Assembly: GCF_004137085.1 (NCBI RefSeq)
Contig: NZ_QYBC01000013.1
Coordinates: 1 to 64,000, forward strand
DNA: 64,000 nt
Direction: 5' to 3'
Source: Lichenibacterium ramalinae
Lineage (GTDB): Bacteria; Pseudomonadota; Alphaproteobacteria; Rhizobiales; Beijerinckiaceae
Both the position numbers and the translations under genes were made by a program. Positions 40,251 through 48,601 of this stretch are shown piece after piece. The first letter of the stretch is position 1. Every line of letters begins with the position of its first letter. The notes under the pieces were generated by a model that did not search any database, was not told the origin of the DNA, and was given only the letters and a program-made list of their open reading frames with translations.

Positions 40251-41570
40251 TCAGCCGCGGAAGCGGGCGAGCCGGCCGGCGGGCGCGCCCAGCACCTCGT
40301 CGTCCCGCATCACGGGGCGGCCGCGCACCACCGTGGCGACGGGCCAACCCTGCACGCGGGCGCCGGCGAAGGGCGTCCAGCCGCAGGGCGAGGCGATCCA
40401 GCTGTCCTCGATGGTGCGGCGCCGCTGGAGGTCGACCAGCGTGAAGTCGCCGTCGAAGCCGGCCGCGAGCCGGCCCTTGCCGACGAGGCCGTAGACCCGC
40501 GCCGGGCCGGCCGCCATGAGGTCGACGAGGCGCGACAGCGACAGGCGCCCGGCGGCGACATGGTCGAGCATGATGGGCACCAGCGTCTGCACTCCGGTGA
40601 GGCCGGCCGGACATTCGGGCCAGGGCAGCGCCTTGGCGGCGCGGGAATGGGGCGCGTGGTCGGAGCCGACGGTGTCGACCGTGCCGTCGGCGATCGCCGC
40701 CCAGCTCGCCGCCCGGTGGCGCTCGCCGCGGATCGGCGGGTTCATCACGCCGAAGCCGCCGAGCCGGTCGTAGCAGTCGGGCGCCACCTGGGTCAGGTGG
40801 TTGACCAGCACCTCCACGGTGGCGATGTCGCGGAAGTCGCGCAGGTAGGCGAGCTCCTCGGCGGTGGAAACGTGCAGGATGTGGGCCGGCCGCCCGGTCC
40901 GTCGCGCCAGGGCCATGAGGCGCCGCGTGCCCAGGAAGGCGCATTCCTCGTCGCGCCACTCCATGTGGCTGCGGTGCGGCATGCCGGAGCGGAACAGGGG
41001 CTTGCGAGCCTGGAGGCGATATTCGTCCTCGCTGTGGAAGGCGATCCGCCGCCGCCCGGCGCGCATCACCCGCTCGAGGTTCTCGTCGTCCTCGACCATC
41101 AGCGTGCCGGTGGACGAGCCGGCGAAAACCTTGACGGCGCAGACGCCCGGCGCCTGTTCGAGGTCGGCGAGGGCGTCGACGTTGGTCTTGGTGCCGCCGA
41201 CGTAGAGGCCGACGTCGCACCAGCTCTGCTCCTCGACGTAGCCGCGCTTCCAGTCGAGCCGCTCGCGGTCGACGATCGGCGGGTTGGTGTTGGGCATGTC
41301 GAAGACGGTGGCGATGCCGCCCAGCACGGCGCCGCGCGTGCCGGTGGCCAGCGTCTCCACGGCGGGGTCGCCGGGGTCGCGCAGGTGGACGTGGCTGTCG
41401 ATCAGGCCCGGCAGCACGTGCAGGCCCGCGGCCTCGATCACCTCCGCGCCGTCCTCACCGGCGAGCGCGCCGATCGCCGCGATGCGGCCGTCCCGAACGC
41501 CGACATCGGCGGCCTCCTCGCCCCAGGGCAGCACCAGCGTGCCGCCGCGGATGATCAGGTCGTAGTGCAT
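40251..41570 (-). CDS. Dihydroorotase-type amidohydrolase
   Basis: The 439-aa protein has 'GLIDSHVHLRDPGDPAVETL' (HxH metal site), 'FDMPNTNPP', Lys in 'VCAVKVFAGSSTG' (probable carbamylated metal bridge), His in 'AHILHVSTAEEL', and 'TVGSDHAPHSRAAK' (catalytic Asp). It matches class-I dihydroorotases, which close carbamoyl-aspartate in pyrimidine synthesis. No pyrB is adjacent, and related hydantoinase-like enzymes share these motifs, so the pathway is not certain. Confidence 0.85.
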   Translation of the reverse strand: MHYDLIIRGGTLVLPWGEEAADVGVRDGRIAAIGALAGEDGAEVIEAAGLHVLPGLIDSHVHLRDPGDPAVETLATGTRGAVLGGIATVFDMPNTNPPIVDRERLDWKRGYVEEQSWCDVGLYVGGTKTNVDALADLEQAPGVCAVKVFAGSSTGTLMVEDDENLERVMRAGRRRIAFHSEDEYRLQARKPLFRSGMPHRSHMEWRDEECAFLGTRRLMALARRTGRPAHILHVSTAEELAYLRDFRDIATVEVLVNHLTQVAPDCYDRLGGFGVMNPPIRGERHRAASWAAIADGTVDTVGSDHAPHSRAAKALPWPECPAGLTGVQTLVPIMLDHVAAGRLSLSRLVDLMAAGPARVYGLVGKGRLAAGFDGDFTLVDLQRRRTIEDSWIASPCGWTPFAGARVQGWPVATVVRGRPVMRDDEVLGAPAGRLARFRG

Positions 41571-41661
41571 GGCGTGTTCCTCGGGGCTCGGGCGGGCGGC
41601 GGCGGACCGTGGGTCGCGCCGCGACGCCCGCCGCTCCGGCCGGGCGCCGCGGCGTCGTCCG

Positions 41662-42873
41662 TCACGCCATGGCGGCGCGCAGGTTGGCGTCGACGCGGTC
41701 GAGGAAGCCGGTGGTCGACAGCCAGGTCTGGTCCGGGCCGACCAGAAGCGCCAGGTCCTTGGTCATGGCGCCGCCCTCGACGGTGTCGACGCAGACCTTC
41801 TCCAGCGTGCCGGCGAAGCGCGCCAGGGCGGCATTGTCGTCGAGCTTGGCCCGGTGGGCGAGGCCGCGCGTCCAGGCGAAGATCGACGCGATGGAGTTGG
41901 TGCTGGTTTCCCGGCCCTTCTGGTGCTCGCGGTAGTGGCGCGTCACGGTGCCGTGCGCGGCCTCGGCCTCGACGGTGGCGCCGTCCGGCGTCATCAAGAC
42001 GGAGGTCATGAGGCCGAGCGAGCCGAAGCCCTGCGCCACCGTGTCGGACTGCACGTCGCCGTCGTAGTTCTTGCAGGCCCAGACGTAGCCGCCCGACCAC
42101 TTCATCGCCGACGCTACCATGTCGTCGATCAGCCGGTGCTCGTAGGTGATGCCGAGCGCCTGGAACTTCGACTTGAACTCGGCGTCGTAGATCTCCTGGA
42201 AGATGTCCTTGAAGCGGCCGTCGTACTTTTTGAGGATGGTGTTCTTGGTCGACAGGTACACCGGGAACTTACGGTTCAGGCCGTAGTTCAGCGAGGCCCG
42301 GGCGAAGTCGCGGATCGAATCGTCGAGGTTGTACATCGACATGGCGATGCCCGCGCCGGTGAACTTGAACACCTCCTTCTCGATGACGGTGCCGTCCTCG
42401 CCCTCGAACTTGACGGTGAGGCGGCCCTTGCCCGGCACGGTGAAGTCGGTGGCGCGATACTGGTCGCCGTAGGCGTGGCGGCCGATGACGATCGGCTGCG
42501 TCCAGCCCGGCACGAGCCGCGGCACGTTCTGGCAGATGATGGGCTCGCGGAAGATGACACCGCCGAGGATGTTGCGGATCGTGCCGTTGGGCGAGCGCCA
42601 CATCTCCTTGAGGTTGAACTCCTGCACGCGCGCCTCGTCGGGCGTGATGGTGGCGCATTTGACCCCGACGCCGTGCTCCTTGATGGCGTTGGCGGCATCG
42701 ATCGTCACCTGGTCGCCCGTGGCGTCGCGGTTCTCGACCGACAGGTCGTAGTAGCGCAGGTCGACGTCGAGGTAGGGGTGGACCAGCTTGTCGCGGATGT
42801 AGTGCCAGATGATGCGGGTCATCTCGTCGCCGTCGAGCTCGACGACGGGTTTCGCGACCTTGATCTTGTCCAT
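41662..42873 (-). CDS. icd: NADP-dependent isocitrate dehydrogenase
   Basis: The start at 42873 ([20 protein letters not shown]) has AAGGGA 10 nt upstream. The 403-aa protein is of the eukaryote-like NADP-IDH type: '[12 protein letters not shown]', '[19 protein letters not shown]', '[13 protein letters not shown]', '[20 protein letters not shown]' and '[16 protein letters not shown]'. It converts isocitrate to 2-oxoglutarate in the TCA cycle. It is monocistronic by appearance. Confidence 0.97.
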   Translation of the reverse strand: MDKIKVAKPVVELDGDEMTRIIWHYIRDKLVHPYLDVDLRYYDLSVENRDATGDQVTIDAANAIKEHGVGVKCATITPDEARVQEFNLKEMWRSPNGTIRNILGGVIFREPIICQNVPRLVPGWTQPIVIGRHAYGDQYRATDFTVPGKGRLTVKFEGEDGTVIEKEVFKFTGAGIAMSMYNLDDSIRDFARASLNYGLNRKFPVYLSTKNTILKKYDGRFKDIFQEIYDAEFKSKFQALGITYEHRLIDDMVASAMKWSGGYVWACKNYDGDVQSDTVAQGFGSLGLMTSVLMTPDGATVEAEAAHGTVTRHYREHQKGRETSTNSIASIFAWTRGLAHRAKLDDNAALARFAGTLEKVCVDTVEGGAMTKDLALLVGPDQTWLSTTGFLDRVDANLRAAMA

Positions 42874-43081
42874 GCTGAGCATCCCTTGAGGCTGGCGGAC
42901 CATCCCGTGGCGGCCCGCGCCGCGGCGTCCCGGCGCGCGCCGGATCCTCGGCCGCTATAGAGCGAAACCGGCGGCAGGGAAACGATGAAGCCATCGCGGC
43001 GGCGCCGTGCTAAGCTGCGGCTCAGTTCCGTGGCGCGCCGTGCACCGGACGCGCGCGGCCGAACCCCGCCGGAGGTGCGAC

Positions 43082-44287
43082 ATGACGGCAGGTTTCCCGT
43101 CCACCGCCCGCGACCCGCGCGTCGACCTGCTGCGCGGCCTCGCGCTCCTGTCCATCTTCGTCGACCACATCCCCGACAATGTGCTGGCCGACTTCACGCT
43201 GCACAATTTCGGTTTCAGCGACGCCGCGGAGATCTTCGTGCTGCTGGCCGGCGTCTCGGCGACCCATGCCTACAGCAACGTCTTCGACCGGCACGGCCTG
43301 CGCGTCGGCATGACCCGGGTGCTGCTGCGCTGCCTGCACATCTACGGCGTGCAGGTCGTGCTGCTGCTCGCCACGCTGCTGCTCGTCGGCACCTGGGAAC
43401 GGCTCTACGGCACCCAGTCGATCATCGTCGGCCCCATCCTGCGGGACGGCTGGACGGGCGCGATGCGGGGCGTGTCGCTGCGGGCGCTGCCGGCCTATCT
43501 CGACATCCTGCCGCTCTACATCCTGCTGCTCGCCGCCTTCCCGCTGATCCGCTTCGGCCTGTCCCGCAGCGTCCGGACGACGCTCGGCGCCTCGGTCGCG
43601 CTCTATGGATCCGCCAACGTCCTGCACTGGAACCTGCGCAACGTGGTCGACCCGGCCGACAAGGCGCATTGGTACTTCGACCCCTTCACCTGGCAGGTGC
43701 TCTTCGTCATCGGCTGCGTGATGGCGATCGCGACGCGGCGCCGCCACCCGCTGATGGTCCGGCCGCCGGCGTTGCTTCTCGGCCTGTGCTGGCTCTACGC
43801 GCTCGGGGCGTTCCTGGTGCTCGACGCCTGGAAGCTCTGGCCCGCCCCGCTGCCGGGCGACTTCTACGCCACCAGCCCGCTGATCGGCATCTTCGGCAAC
43901 GAGCCCAAGACCTACGTGTCGCCCTGGCGCCTCGCCAACGTCCTCGCCATCGTCTACCCGGTGCTGACCTCCGCCGCCATGGCGCGAGTGGCGCGGTGGG
44001 CGGCGCTGCGGCCCCTCGCCGCCTGTGGGCGGCATTCGCTGCCCGTCTTCGCGCTGGGCTGCGTTCTGGCCCTCGTCGGACGCTTGATCTTCCGCACGGC
44101 CGGCGTCACCGTCGCCGCCCAGGTGGGCGTCAACACCGTGGGGCTCGGCGCCATGCTGGCGCTGGGTCTCGCCCTCGACGCCCGCCGGGCGGCCCGCGCC
44201 GCCCGACACCCCGTGGAGTTGGTCCCCGATGCTTCGAACTGCGCCGCGCCGAGCGCCATCGCCTCCGGCGGCTCCACCCCGGCCTGA
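43082..44287 (+). CDS. OpgC-domain membrane acyltransferase
   Basis: The 401-aa protein has about ten hydrophobic segments. It begins 'RDPRVDLLRGLALLSIFVDHIPDNVLADFTLHNFGFSDAAEIFVLLAG', the OpgC signature, and contains 'RVLLRCLHIYGVQVVLL' and 'LPAYLDILPLYILLLAAFPLI'. OpgC-type proteins add succinyl groups to periplasmic glucans. The polar C-terminal 50 residues overlap the start of the SGNH hydrolase gene by 59 nt, suggesting a joint role in modifying an envelope glycan. Confidence 0.9.
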   Translation: MTAGFPSTARDPRVDLLRGLALLSIFVDHIPDNVLADFTLHNFGFSDAAEIFVLLAGVSATHAYSNVFDRHGLRVGMTRVLLRCLHIYGVQVVLLLATLLLVGTWERLYGTQSIIVGPILRDGWTGAMRGVSLRALPAYLDILPLYILLLAAFPLIRFGLSRSVRTTLGASVALYGSANVLHWNLRNVVDPADKAHWYFDPFTWQVLFVIGCVMAIATRRRHPLMVRPPALLLGLCWLYALGAFLVLDAWKLWPAPLPGDFYATSPLIGIFGNEPKTYVSPWRLANVLAIVYPVLTSAAMARVARWAALRPLAACGRHSLPVFALGCVLALVGRLIFRTAGVTVAAQVGVNTVGLGAMLALGLALDARRAARAARHPVELVPDASNCAAPSAIASGGSTPA

Positions 44288-45023
44288 GCGCCGCGCCGCC
44301 CGGCGGCGGACGCCGCGGGCCTTTGCCGCCCTCGGCCTCCTCGGCACCCTGCTGCTGTCGCCGGCGCCCGCGCGGGCGTCCGGCGGCGAAGCGGCGCCGT
44401 TCCGCATCGTCGCCCTGGGGTCGTCGTCCACGCAGGGGACCGGCGCTTCCACGCCGGGCATGAGCTATCCCGCCCAGCTCCAGCGCCTCTTCGCCACCGC
44501 CTTCGGCGGGCGGCCCGCCGTCGCCGTGGCCAACCGGGGCGTCGCCGGCGAGGACATCGACGACATGGTGCGGCGGATCGGCCCCGACGTGGTGGCGGCT
44601 CATCCCGACCTCGTCATCTGGCAGGCGGGCAGCAACGACCCGCTGCGCGGCGTTCCCCTGGACCGGTTCAAGACCAAACTGCGCGACGGGATCGCGGCGA
44701 TCCGCGCCGGGGGTGCCGAAGTGCTGCTCATGGAGCCGCAATGGTCCCCCGTGATCGAGAAGGCGGATGCCAAGAGCCGCTTCGTCGACGCGGTGCGCGA
44801 GGTCGGGGCCGAGGCCCATGTCGACGTCGTCCGCCGCTTCGCCCTGATGCGCGGCTGGATCGACGACGGCACCGTCACGCCCCAGGCGCTCGTGGGACCC
44901 GACAACCTCCACATGACCGACCGCGGCTACACGCTGCTGGCCGGCGCGGTGCTCGACCGGATCGCGACGAGTTCCCGGGCCTTCCGCGCCCGGCGGGCCG
45001 TGGCCACCGCGGGGCGGCCCTGA
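44229..45023 (+). CDS. Secreted SGNH/GDSL hydrolase
   Basis: The 264-aa protein begins with a long basic stretch and a hydrophobic core ('FAALGLLGTLLLSPAPARA'). The catalytic blocks are 'IVALGSSSTQGTGAS' (block I, Ser), 'NRGVAGEDIDDMV' (Gly), 'IWQAGSNDPL' (Asn) and 'DNLHMTDRGYTLLAGAVL' (Asp/His). It is an esterase or acyl hydrolase exported to the periplasm. The ATG lies 59 nt inside the end of the OpgC-like gene; later starts would cut the signal. It probably removes or transfers acyl groups on the same glycan. Confidence 0.85.
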   Translation: MLRTAPRRAPSPPAAPPRPERRAARRRTPRAFAALGLLGTLLLSPAPARASGGEAAPFRIVALGSSSTQGTGASTPGMSYPAQLQRLFATAFGGRPAVAVANRGVAGEDIDDMVRRIGPDVVAAHPDLVIWQAGSNDPLRGVPLDRFKTKLRDGIAAIRAGGAEVLLMEPQWSPVIEKADAKSRFVDAVREVGAEAHVDVVRRFALMRGWIDDGTVTPQALVGPDNLHMTDRGYTLLAGAVLDRIATSSRAFRARRAVATAGRP

Positions 45024-45075
45024 CGGAGGTCGCCGGACGCCGCGCCTTGACACCGGCCGCGCCTTCCCCGAACGC

Positions 45076-45915
45076 ATGGCGGCTGCGATGCGCGGACGGG
45101 GGAGCGGGGAAACGGTGACCGGGGCGGGAACGGACCACAGCAAGGCCCCCGGCCGCGGCGGCCCCGCGATCGTGCTGGTGCGGCCGCAACTGGCCGTGAA
45201 CGTCGGCATGGCGGCGCGCGCCATGGCGAATTTCGGGCTCGACGACCTGAGGCTCGTGGCGCCGAAGAACGGCTGGCCCCGCACCGGCGAATACAAGGAC
45301 GTGGCCGAGGCCGCGGCCTCCGGCGCCCTCCACGTGCTCGACGGCGCCCGGGTCTTCGCGACGATCGAGGAGGCGGTCGCCGACCTCACCGCCGTCTATG
45401 CCACGACGGCGCGGGAGCGCGGTCAGGGCAAGCCCGTGCTGTCCCCGGAGACCGCCATGGCGGCCTGGGCGGCGCCCATCCGCTCCGGCGAGCGGCGCGG
45501 CATCCTGTTCGGCCCCGAGCGCACCGGCCTCGGCAACGACGAGGTGACGCTGGCCGACGCGGTCGTGACCTTCCCGGTCGACCCGGCGCACGGTTCGCTG
45601 AATCTCGCCCAGGCGGTGCTGCTCATGGGCTACGAGTGGCGCCGGCAGTCCGGCGATGCGGCCCTGCCCTTCGCCGAGCCGGAACTGTCGCGCCCGGCCT
45701 CGCGCGAGGCGCTGCTGTCCTTCTTCGCCTATGTGGAGGGGGAACTCACGGCCGCGGGCTTCTTCCGCCCCGACGGCAAGCAGCCCGTGATGCGCCGCAA
45801 CCTGCGCAACATCTTTCACCGCATCGGCATGAGCGAGCAGGACGTCAAGACGCTGCGGGGAGCGGTGGTGCGCCTCGTCCAGGGCCCGCGGCGGCGGACG
45901 CCGGAGGGCGGCTGA
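45076..45915 (+). CDS. SpoU/TrmJ-type RNA methyltransferase
   Basis: Up to 279 aa. The SPOUT domain reads 'AIVLVRPQLAVNVGMAARAMANFGLDDLRLVAPKNGW', 'RGILFGPERTGLGNDEV' and 'FPVDPAHGSLNLAQAVLLMGYEW', the three TrmH-family motifs. A C-terminal helical extension ('MRRNLRNIFHRIGMSEQDVKTLRGAVVRLV') is typical of TrmJ. It probably 2'-O-methylates tRNA at position 32. The start is uncertain: GTG 45115 with GGGG is a good alternative to ATG 45076, since the first 28 residues are not conserved in type. Confidence 0.88.
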   Translation: MAAAMRGRGSGETVTGAGTDHSKAPGRGGPAIVLVRPQLAVNVGMAARAMANFGLDDLRLVAPKNGWPRTGEYKDVAEAAASGALHVLDGARVFATIEEAVADLTAVYATTARERGQGKPVLSPETAMAAWAAPIRSGERRGILFGPERTGLGNDEVTLADAVVTFPVDPAHGSLNLAQAVLLMGYEWRRQSGDAALPFAEPELSRPASREALLSFFAYVEGELTAAGFFRPDGKQPVMRRNLRNIFHRIGMSEQDVKTLRGAVVRLVQGPRRRTPEGG

Positions 45916-45993
45916 ACGCTCCCCGGGGACAGGCCCTACCGTGGTGCAATTGACACACGCGACAGCCGAAAGCGGGCGAGGCCCGAACGGGCC

Positions 45994-46021
45994 TTGCCAT
46001 GCGGACGGGCGAGCGTAGATT
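45994..46021 (+). promoter_or_regulatory. Sigma-70-type promoter of the small RNA
   Basis: TTGCCA (45994-45999), a 16-nt spacer and TAGATT (46016-46021) stand about 6 nt before the predicted RNA start. Confidence 0.55.
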
Positions 46022-46026
46022 GTCGG

Positions 46027-46107
46027 ATGTGGCGCCGAGGCGTCACGTGCCCTTCTTGGGCGTTTCCTCCCTAGACTTCGGGCCGCCCGCTGGGCGGTCT
46101 TTTTTTG
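46027..46107 (+). ncRNA. Small RNA, MmgR/suhB (alpha-r8)-like
   Basis: This is an 80-nt region with three hairpins. GTGGCGCC..GGCGTCAC is first, GCCCTTCTTGGGC second, and the third is the terminator CCGCCC.GCT.GGGCGG followed by T7. Between the second and third lies unpaired GTTTCCTCCCTAG, an anti-Shine-Dalgarno segment like the one in alphaproteobacterial MmgR/suhB RNAs. Such RNAs repress translation by base pairing, often with Hfq. Family naming is from motif memory. Confidence 0.6.
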
Positions 46108-46311
46108 TCCAGGCGGGCGCAGGACCGTGCCGCTTCCGTCTCGTTGACGCGTATTGAGCACGGCCGTGGGCGCGACGCAAGGCTTCCATGCAAAAAAGCA
46201 TCCCTCGGCGGCGCCGCCCCGGTCGGCCCCGGGCCGGATCCATTCCGCCGGTGGCACGTTGCGGCCTCGGGCGCTCGCCCGCTTTCCGTCGAACCCGCAG
46301 GCCGCCGCCCG

Positions 46312-48336
46312 ATGAGCGAAACCAAACCCGCCGACCGCGTCCCCGCCAGCGTCGCCCCGGCGGACACGCCGGGCCTCAGCAGCCTCCTGTCCCTGGCCGT
46401 CGCCGTGGTTGTGGTGGCGGCGCTGTACTTCGCCCGCGAGGTGCTCATCCCCATCACGGTGGCGGTGATCCTGTCCTTCATGCTGGCCCCGCTCGTGTCG
46501 CGCCTGCAGCGCTGGCACCTGCCCCATGCCGCCGCCGTGGTGGTGGCGGTGCTGGTGGCCTTCGGCATTATCGGCGCGCTCGGCGGCATCATCGGCACGC
46601 AGGTGGCGGGCATCGCGAGCGACGTGCCCCGCTACACCAGCACGATCCAGCACAAGATCGCCGCCGTCCAGGCCATGACGGTCGGACGGCTGTCCGGCCT
46701 CACGAAGCGGCTCGACCGGCAGATGGGCCATACGACGGAGGAGGCCGCCACGGCGGGGCCCGGGGCGGCGTCGACCGACACGCCGAAGCCGCAGCTCGTC
46801 GAGGTGGTGCCGCCGCCGACCTCAGCCATGGAACTGGCCCGCACCGTCCTGGCGCCCATCATCGACCCGCTGTCGACGACGCTGATCGTCGTCATCGTGG
46901 CGGTCTTCATCCTGATGCAGCGTGAAGACCTGCGCGACAGGATGATCCGGCTCTTCGGCTCGAACGACCTGCAGCGCACGACGCTGGCGCTCGACGATGC
47001 CGGGCGGCGGCTCGGCAAATACTACGTCGCCCAGCTCGCCATCAACACCTGCTTCGGCGTGGTCTCGGCCGTGGGCCTCTACTTCATCGGCGTGCCTTCG
47101 GCGGCCCTTTGGGGCGTGCTGTCGGCGGTGCTGCGCTTCGTGCCCTACATCGGGCCGGTGATCGCTGCCGTCCTGCCGACGGCCCTCGCCGCCGCCGTGG
47201 ACCCGGGCTGGTCCATGGTGCTGTGGACGCTGGGCCTCTACGTGGTCTCGGAATCCATCACCGGACAGGTCATCGAACCGCTGGTCTACGGCCATTCCAC
47301 CGGCCTGTCGCCCGCCGCCGTGGTCATCGCCGCCATCTTCTGGACCTGGCTCTGGGGACCCATCGGCCTGCTGCTGTCGACGCCGCTGACGCTGTGCCTC
47401 GTGGTGCTGGGCCGGCACGTCGACCGGCTCGAGTTCCTCGACGTCATGCTGGGCGACCGCCCGGCGCTCACGCCGGTCGAGAATTTCTACCAGCGCATGC
47501 TGGCCGACGATCCCGACGAGGCCCTGCACCAGGCCGAAACGCTGCTCAAGGAGCGGTCGCTCACCGGCTATTACGACGAGGTGGCGCTGAAGGGCCTGCA
47601 GCTCGCCGCCAACGACGCCCTGCGCGGCGCGCTGTCGGCCGAAAAGGTCGAACTCATCAAGGAAAGCGTCAAGGCCCTGACCGAGGACCTCGCCAGCCAC
47701 GAGGACCGGGACCCGCACCCCGCCGACAAGGCGGCCGCCGAAGCCGTGGCCACGCGGGCGGAGCGCGCCGTTCCGACCCCGCCGGCCCCCAAGGCCGACG
47801 CGCCCGAAACCGGCGCCCTGGCGGAGCACTGGCGCGGCGAGACCCCGGTGCTGTGCATCGCCGGCAAGGGACCGCTCGACGAGGCCGCTTCCGCCATGCT
47901 GGCGCAGCTGCTCGGCAAGCACGGGCTCGGCGCCCGGGTGGCGCCCTACGGTGCCGCGTCGCGCAAGGGCATCGAAGAGCTCGACGCGACGGGCGTCGCC
48001 ATGGTGTGCATCAGCTACCTCGAGATCTCGGGCAGCCCGACCGCCCTGCACTACCTGGTCCGTCGGCTGCGCCAGCGCATCCCCGGCGCCCAGATCCTCA
48101 TCGGCCTGTGGCCGAGCGAGGGGATGGACCTCGACAACGAGCGCATCCGCAACGTCGTCGCCGCCGACATCTACGCGGCGAGCCTGCGGGAAGCCGTGGA
48201 CGCCTGCGTGCAGGCCGCGCACGACGATGCCGGCACGGTGCCGGGGCAGCGACCGGACGCATCCGACCTCGGCGGCGGCGGCCGGCACGAAGCCCCGGCC
48301 CGGCCGGACGGCGCACCCGTTCCGCTGCCAGCGTGA
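46312..48336 (+). CDS. AI-2E-family membrane protein with cytoplasmic C-terminal domain
   Basis: The 674-aa protein is long for the family (usual about 350-400). Residues 20-400 are the AI-2E transporter unit with eight hydrophobic segments: 'FAREVLIPITVAVILSFMLAPLVSRLQRW', 'VFILMQREDLRDRMIRLFG', 'FVPYIGPVIAAVLPTALA' and 'WTWLWGPIGLLLSTPLTLCLVVLGRHV'. Residues 400-500 are helical and acidic. Residues 500-640 form a Rossmann-like domain ('VLCIAGKGPLDEAASAMLAQLLGKHGLGARVAPYG', 'ISYLEISGSPTALHYLVRRLRQRIPGAQILIGLWPSEG'). It may be a permease or antiporter; the substrate is unknown. Confidence 0.88.
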   Translation: MSETKPADRVPASVAPADTPGLSSLLSLAVAVVVVAALYFAREVLIPITVAVILSFMLAPLVSRLQRWHLPHAAAVVVAVLVAFGIIGALGGIIGTQVAGIASDVPRYTSTIQHKIAAVQAMTVGRLSGLTKRLDRQMGHTTEEAATAGPGAASTDTPKPQLVEVVPPPTSAMELARTVLAPIIDPLSTTLIVVIVAVFILMQREDLRDRMIRLFGSNDLQRTTLALDDAGRRLGKYYVAQLAINTCFGVVSAVGLYFIGVPSAALWGVLSAVLRFVPYIGPVIAAVLPTALAAAVDPGWSMVLWTLGLYVVSESITGQVIEPLVYGHSTGLSPAAVVIAAIFWTWLWGPIGLLLSTPLTLCLVVLGRHVDRLEFLDVMLGDRPALTPVENFYQRMLADDPDEALHQAETLLKERSLTGYYDEVALKGLQLAANDALRGALSAEKVELIKESVKALTEDLASHEDRDPHPADKAAAEAVATRAERAVPTPPAPKADAPETGALAEHWRGETPVLCIAGKGPLDEAASAMLAQLLGKHGLGARVAPYGAASRKGIEELDATGVAMVCISYLEISGSPTALHYLVRRLRQRIPGAQILIGLWPSEGMDLDNERIRNVVAADIYAASLREAVDACVQAAHDDAGTVPGQRPDASDLGGGGRHEAPARPDGAPVPLPA

Positions 48337-48369
48337 CGGATGTTTCATCTTCAGGGTGCAGGGGCAGGC

Positions 48370-48397
48370 TTGCAAACCGAGCCGATCCCACTATCTT
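48370..48397 (+). promoter_or_regulatory. Sigma-70-type promoter of the 48.4-kb RNA candidate
   Basis: TTGCAA (48370-48375), a 16-nt spacer and TATCTT (48392-48397). It lies 34 nt after the AI-2E stop. Confidence 0.55.
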
Positions 48398-48403
48398 CCA
48401 TTG

Positions 48404-48575
48404 TGAGCCCGAACGGGACGGCCGGTCGACCACGGATGTACTGGCGACCGCTTCCCCTGCACCGAACGTGACGGACGCGCCCTGCGCGTCCCGCGATCTC
48501 CGATCCAGGACCTCTTGTCCGGATCTGTGCTGATGGCCATGAGGGCCCGCCACGGATGTACTGGCGGGCCTTTTC
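48404..48575 (+). ncRNA. Candidate structured RNA with duplicated hairpin loop
   Basis: Four hairpins follow the promoter. H1 has stem GGTCGACC/GGCGACC around loop ACGGATGTACT (48425-48449). H2 is GGACGCGC-CCT-GCGCGTCC. H3 is GATCCAGGAC-CTCTT-GTCCGGATC. H4 has GGCCCGCC/GGCGGGCC around the same loop ACGGATGTACT, followed by TTTT (48544-48575). The 17-nt string covering the loop is identical at 48430-48446 and 48550-48566, while the outer stems differ and still pair. No plausible protein is encoded. Promoter, stems and terminator together support an RNA gene; no known family is recognised. Confidence 0.6.
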
Positions 48576-48601
48576 GTATTTCGCGCCATCGCCTGGAGCG
48601 C

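Noticed and set aside
45950-45978. TTGACA at 45950 as promoter of the small RNA
   Set aside because: No acceptable -10 hexamer lies 16-18 nt downstream; TTGCCA-N16-TAGATT at 45994-46021 fits the RNA start better.
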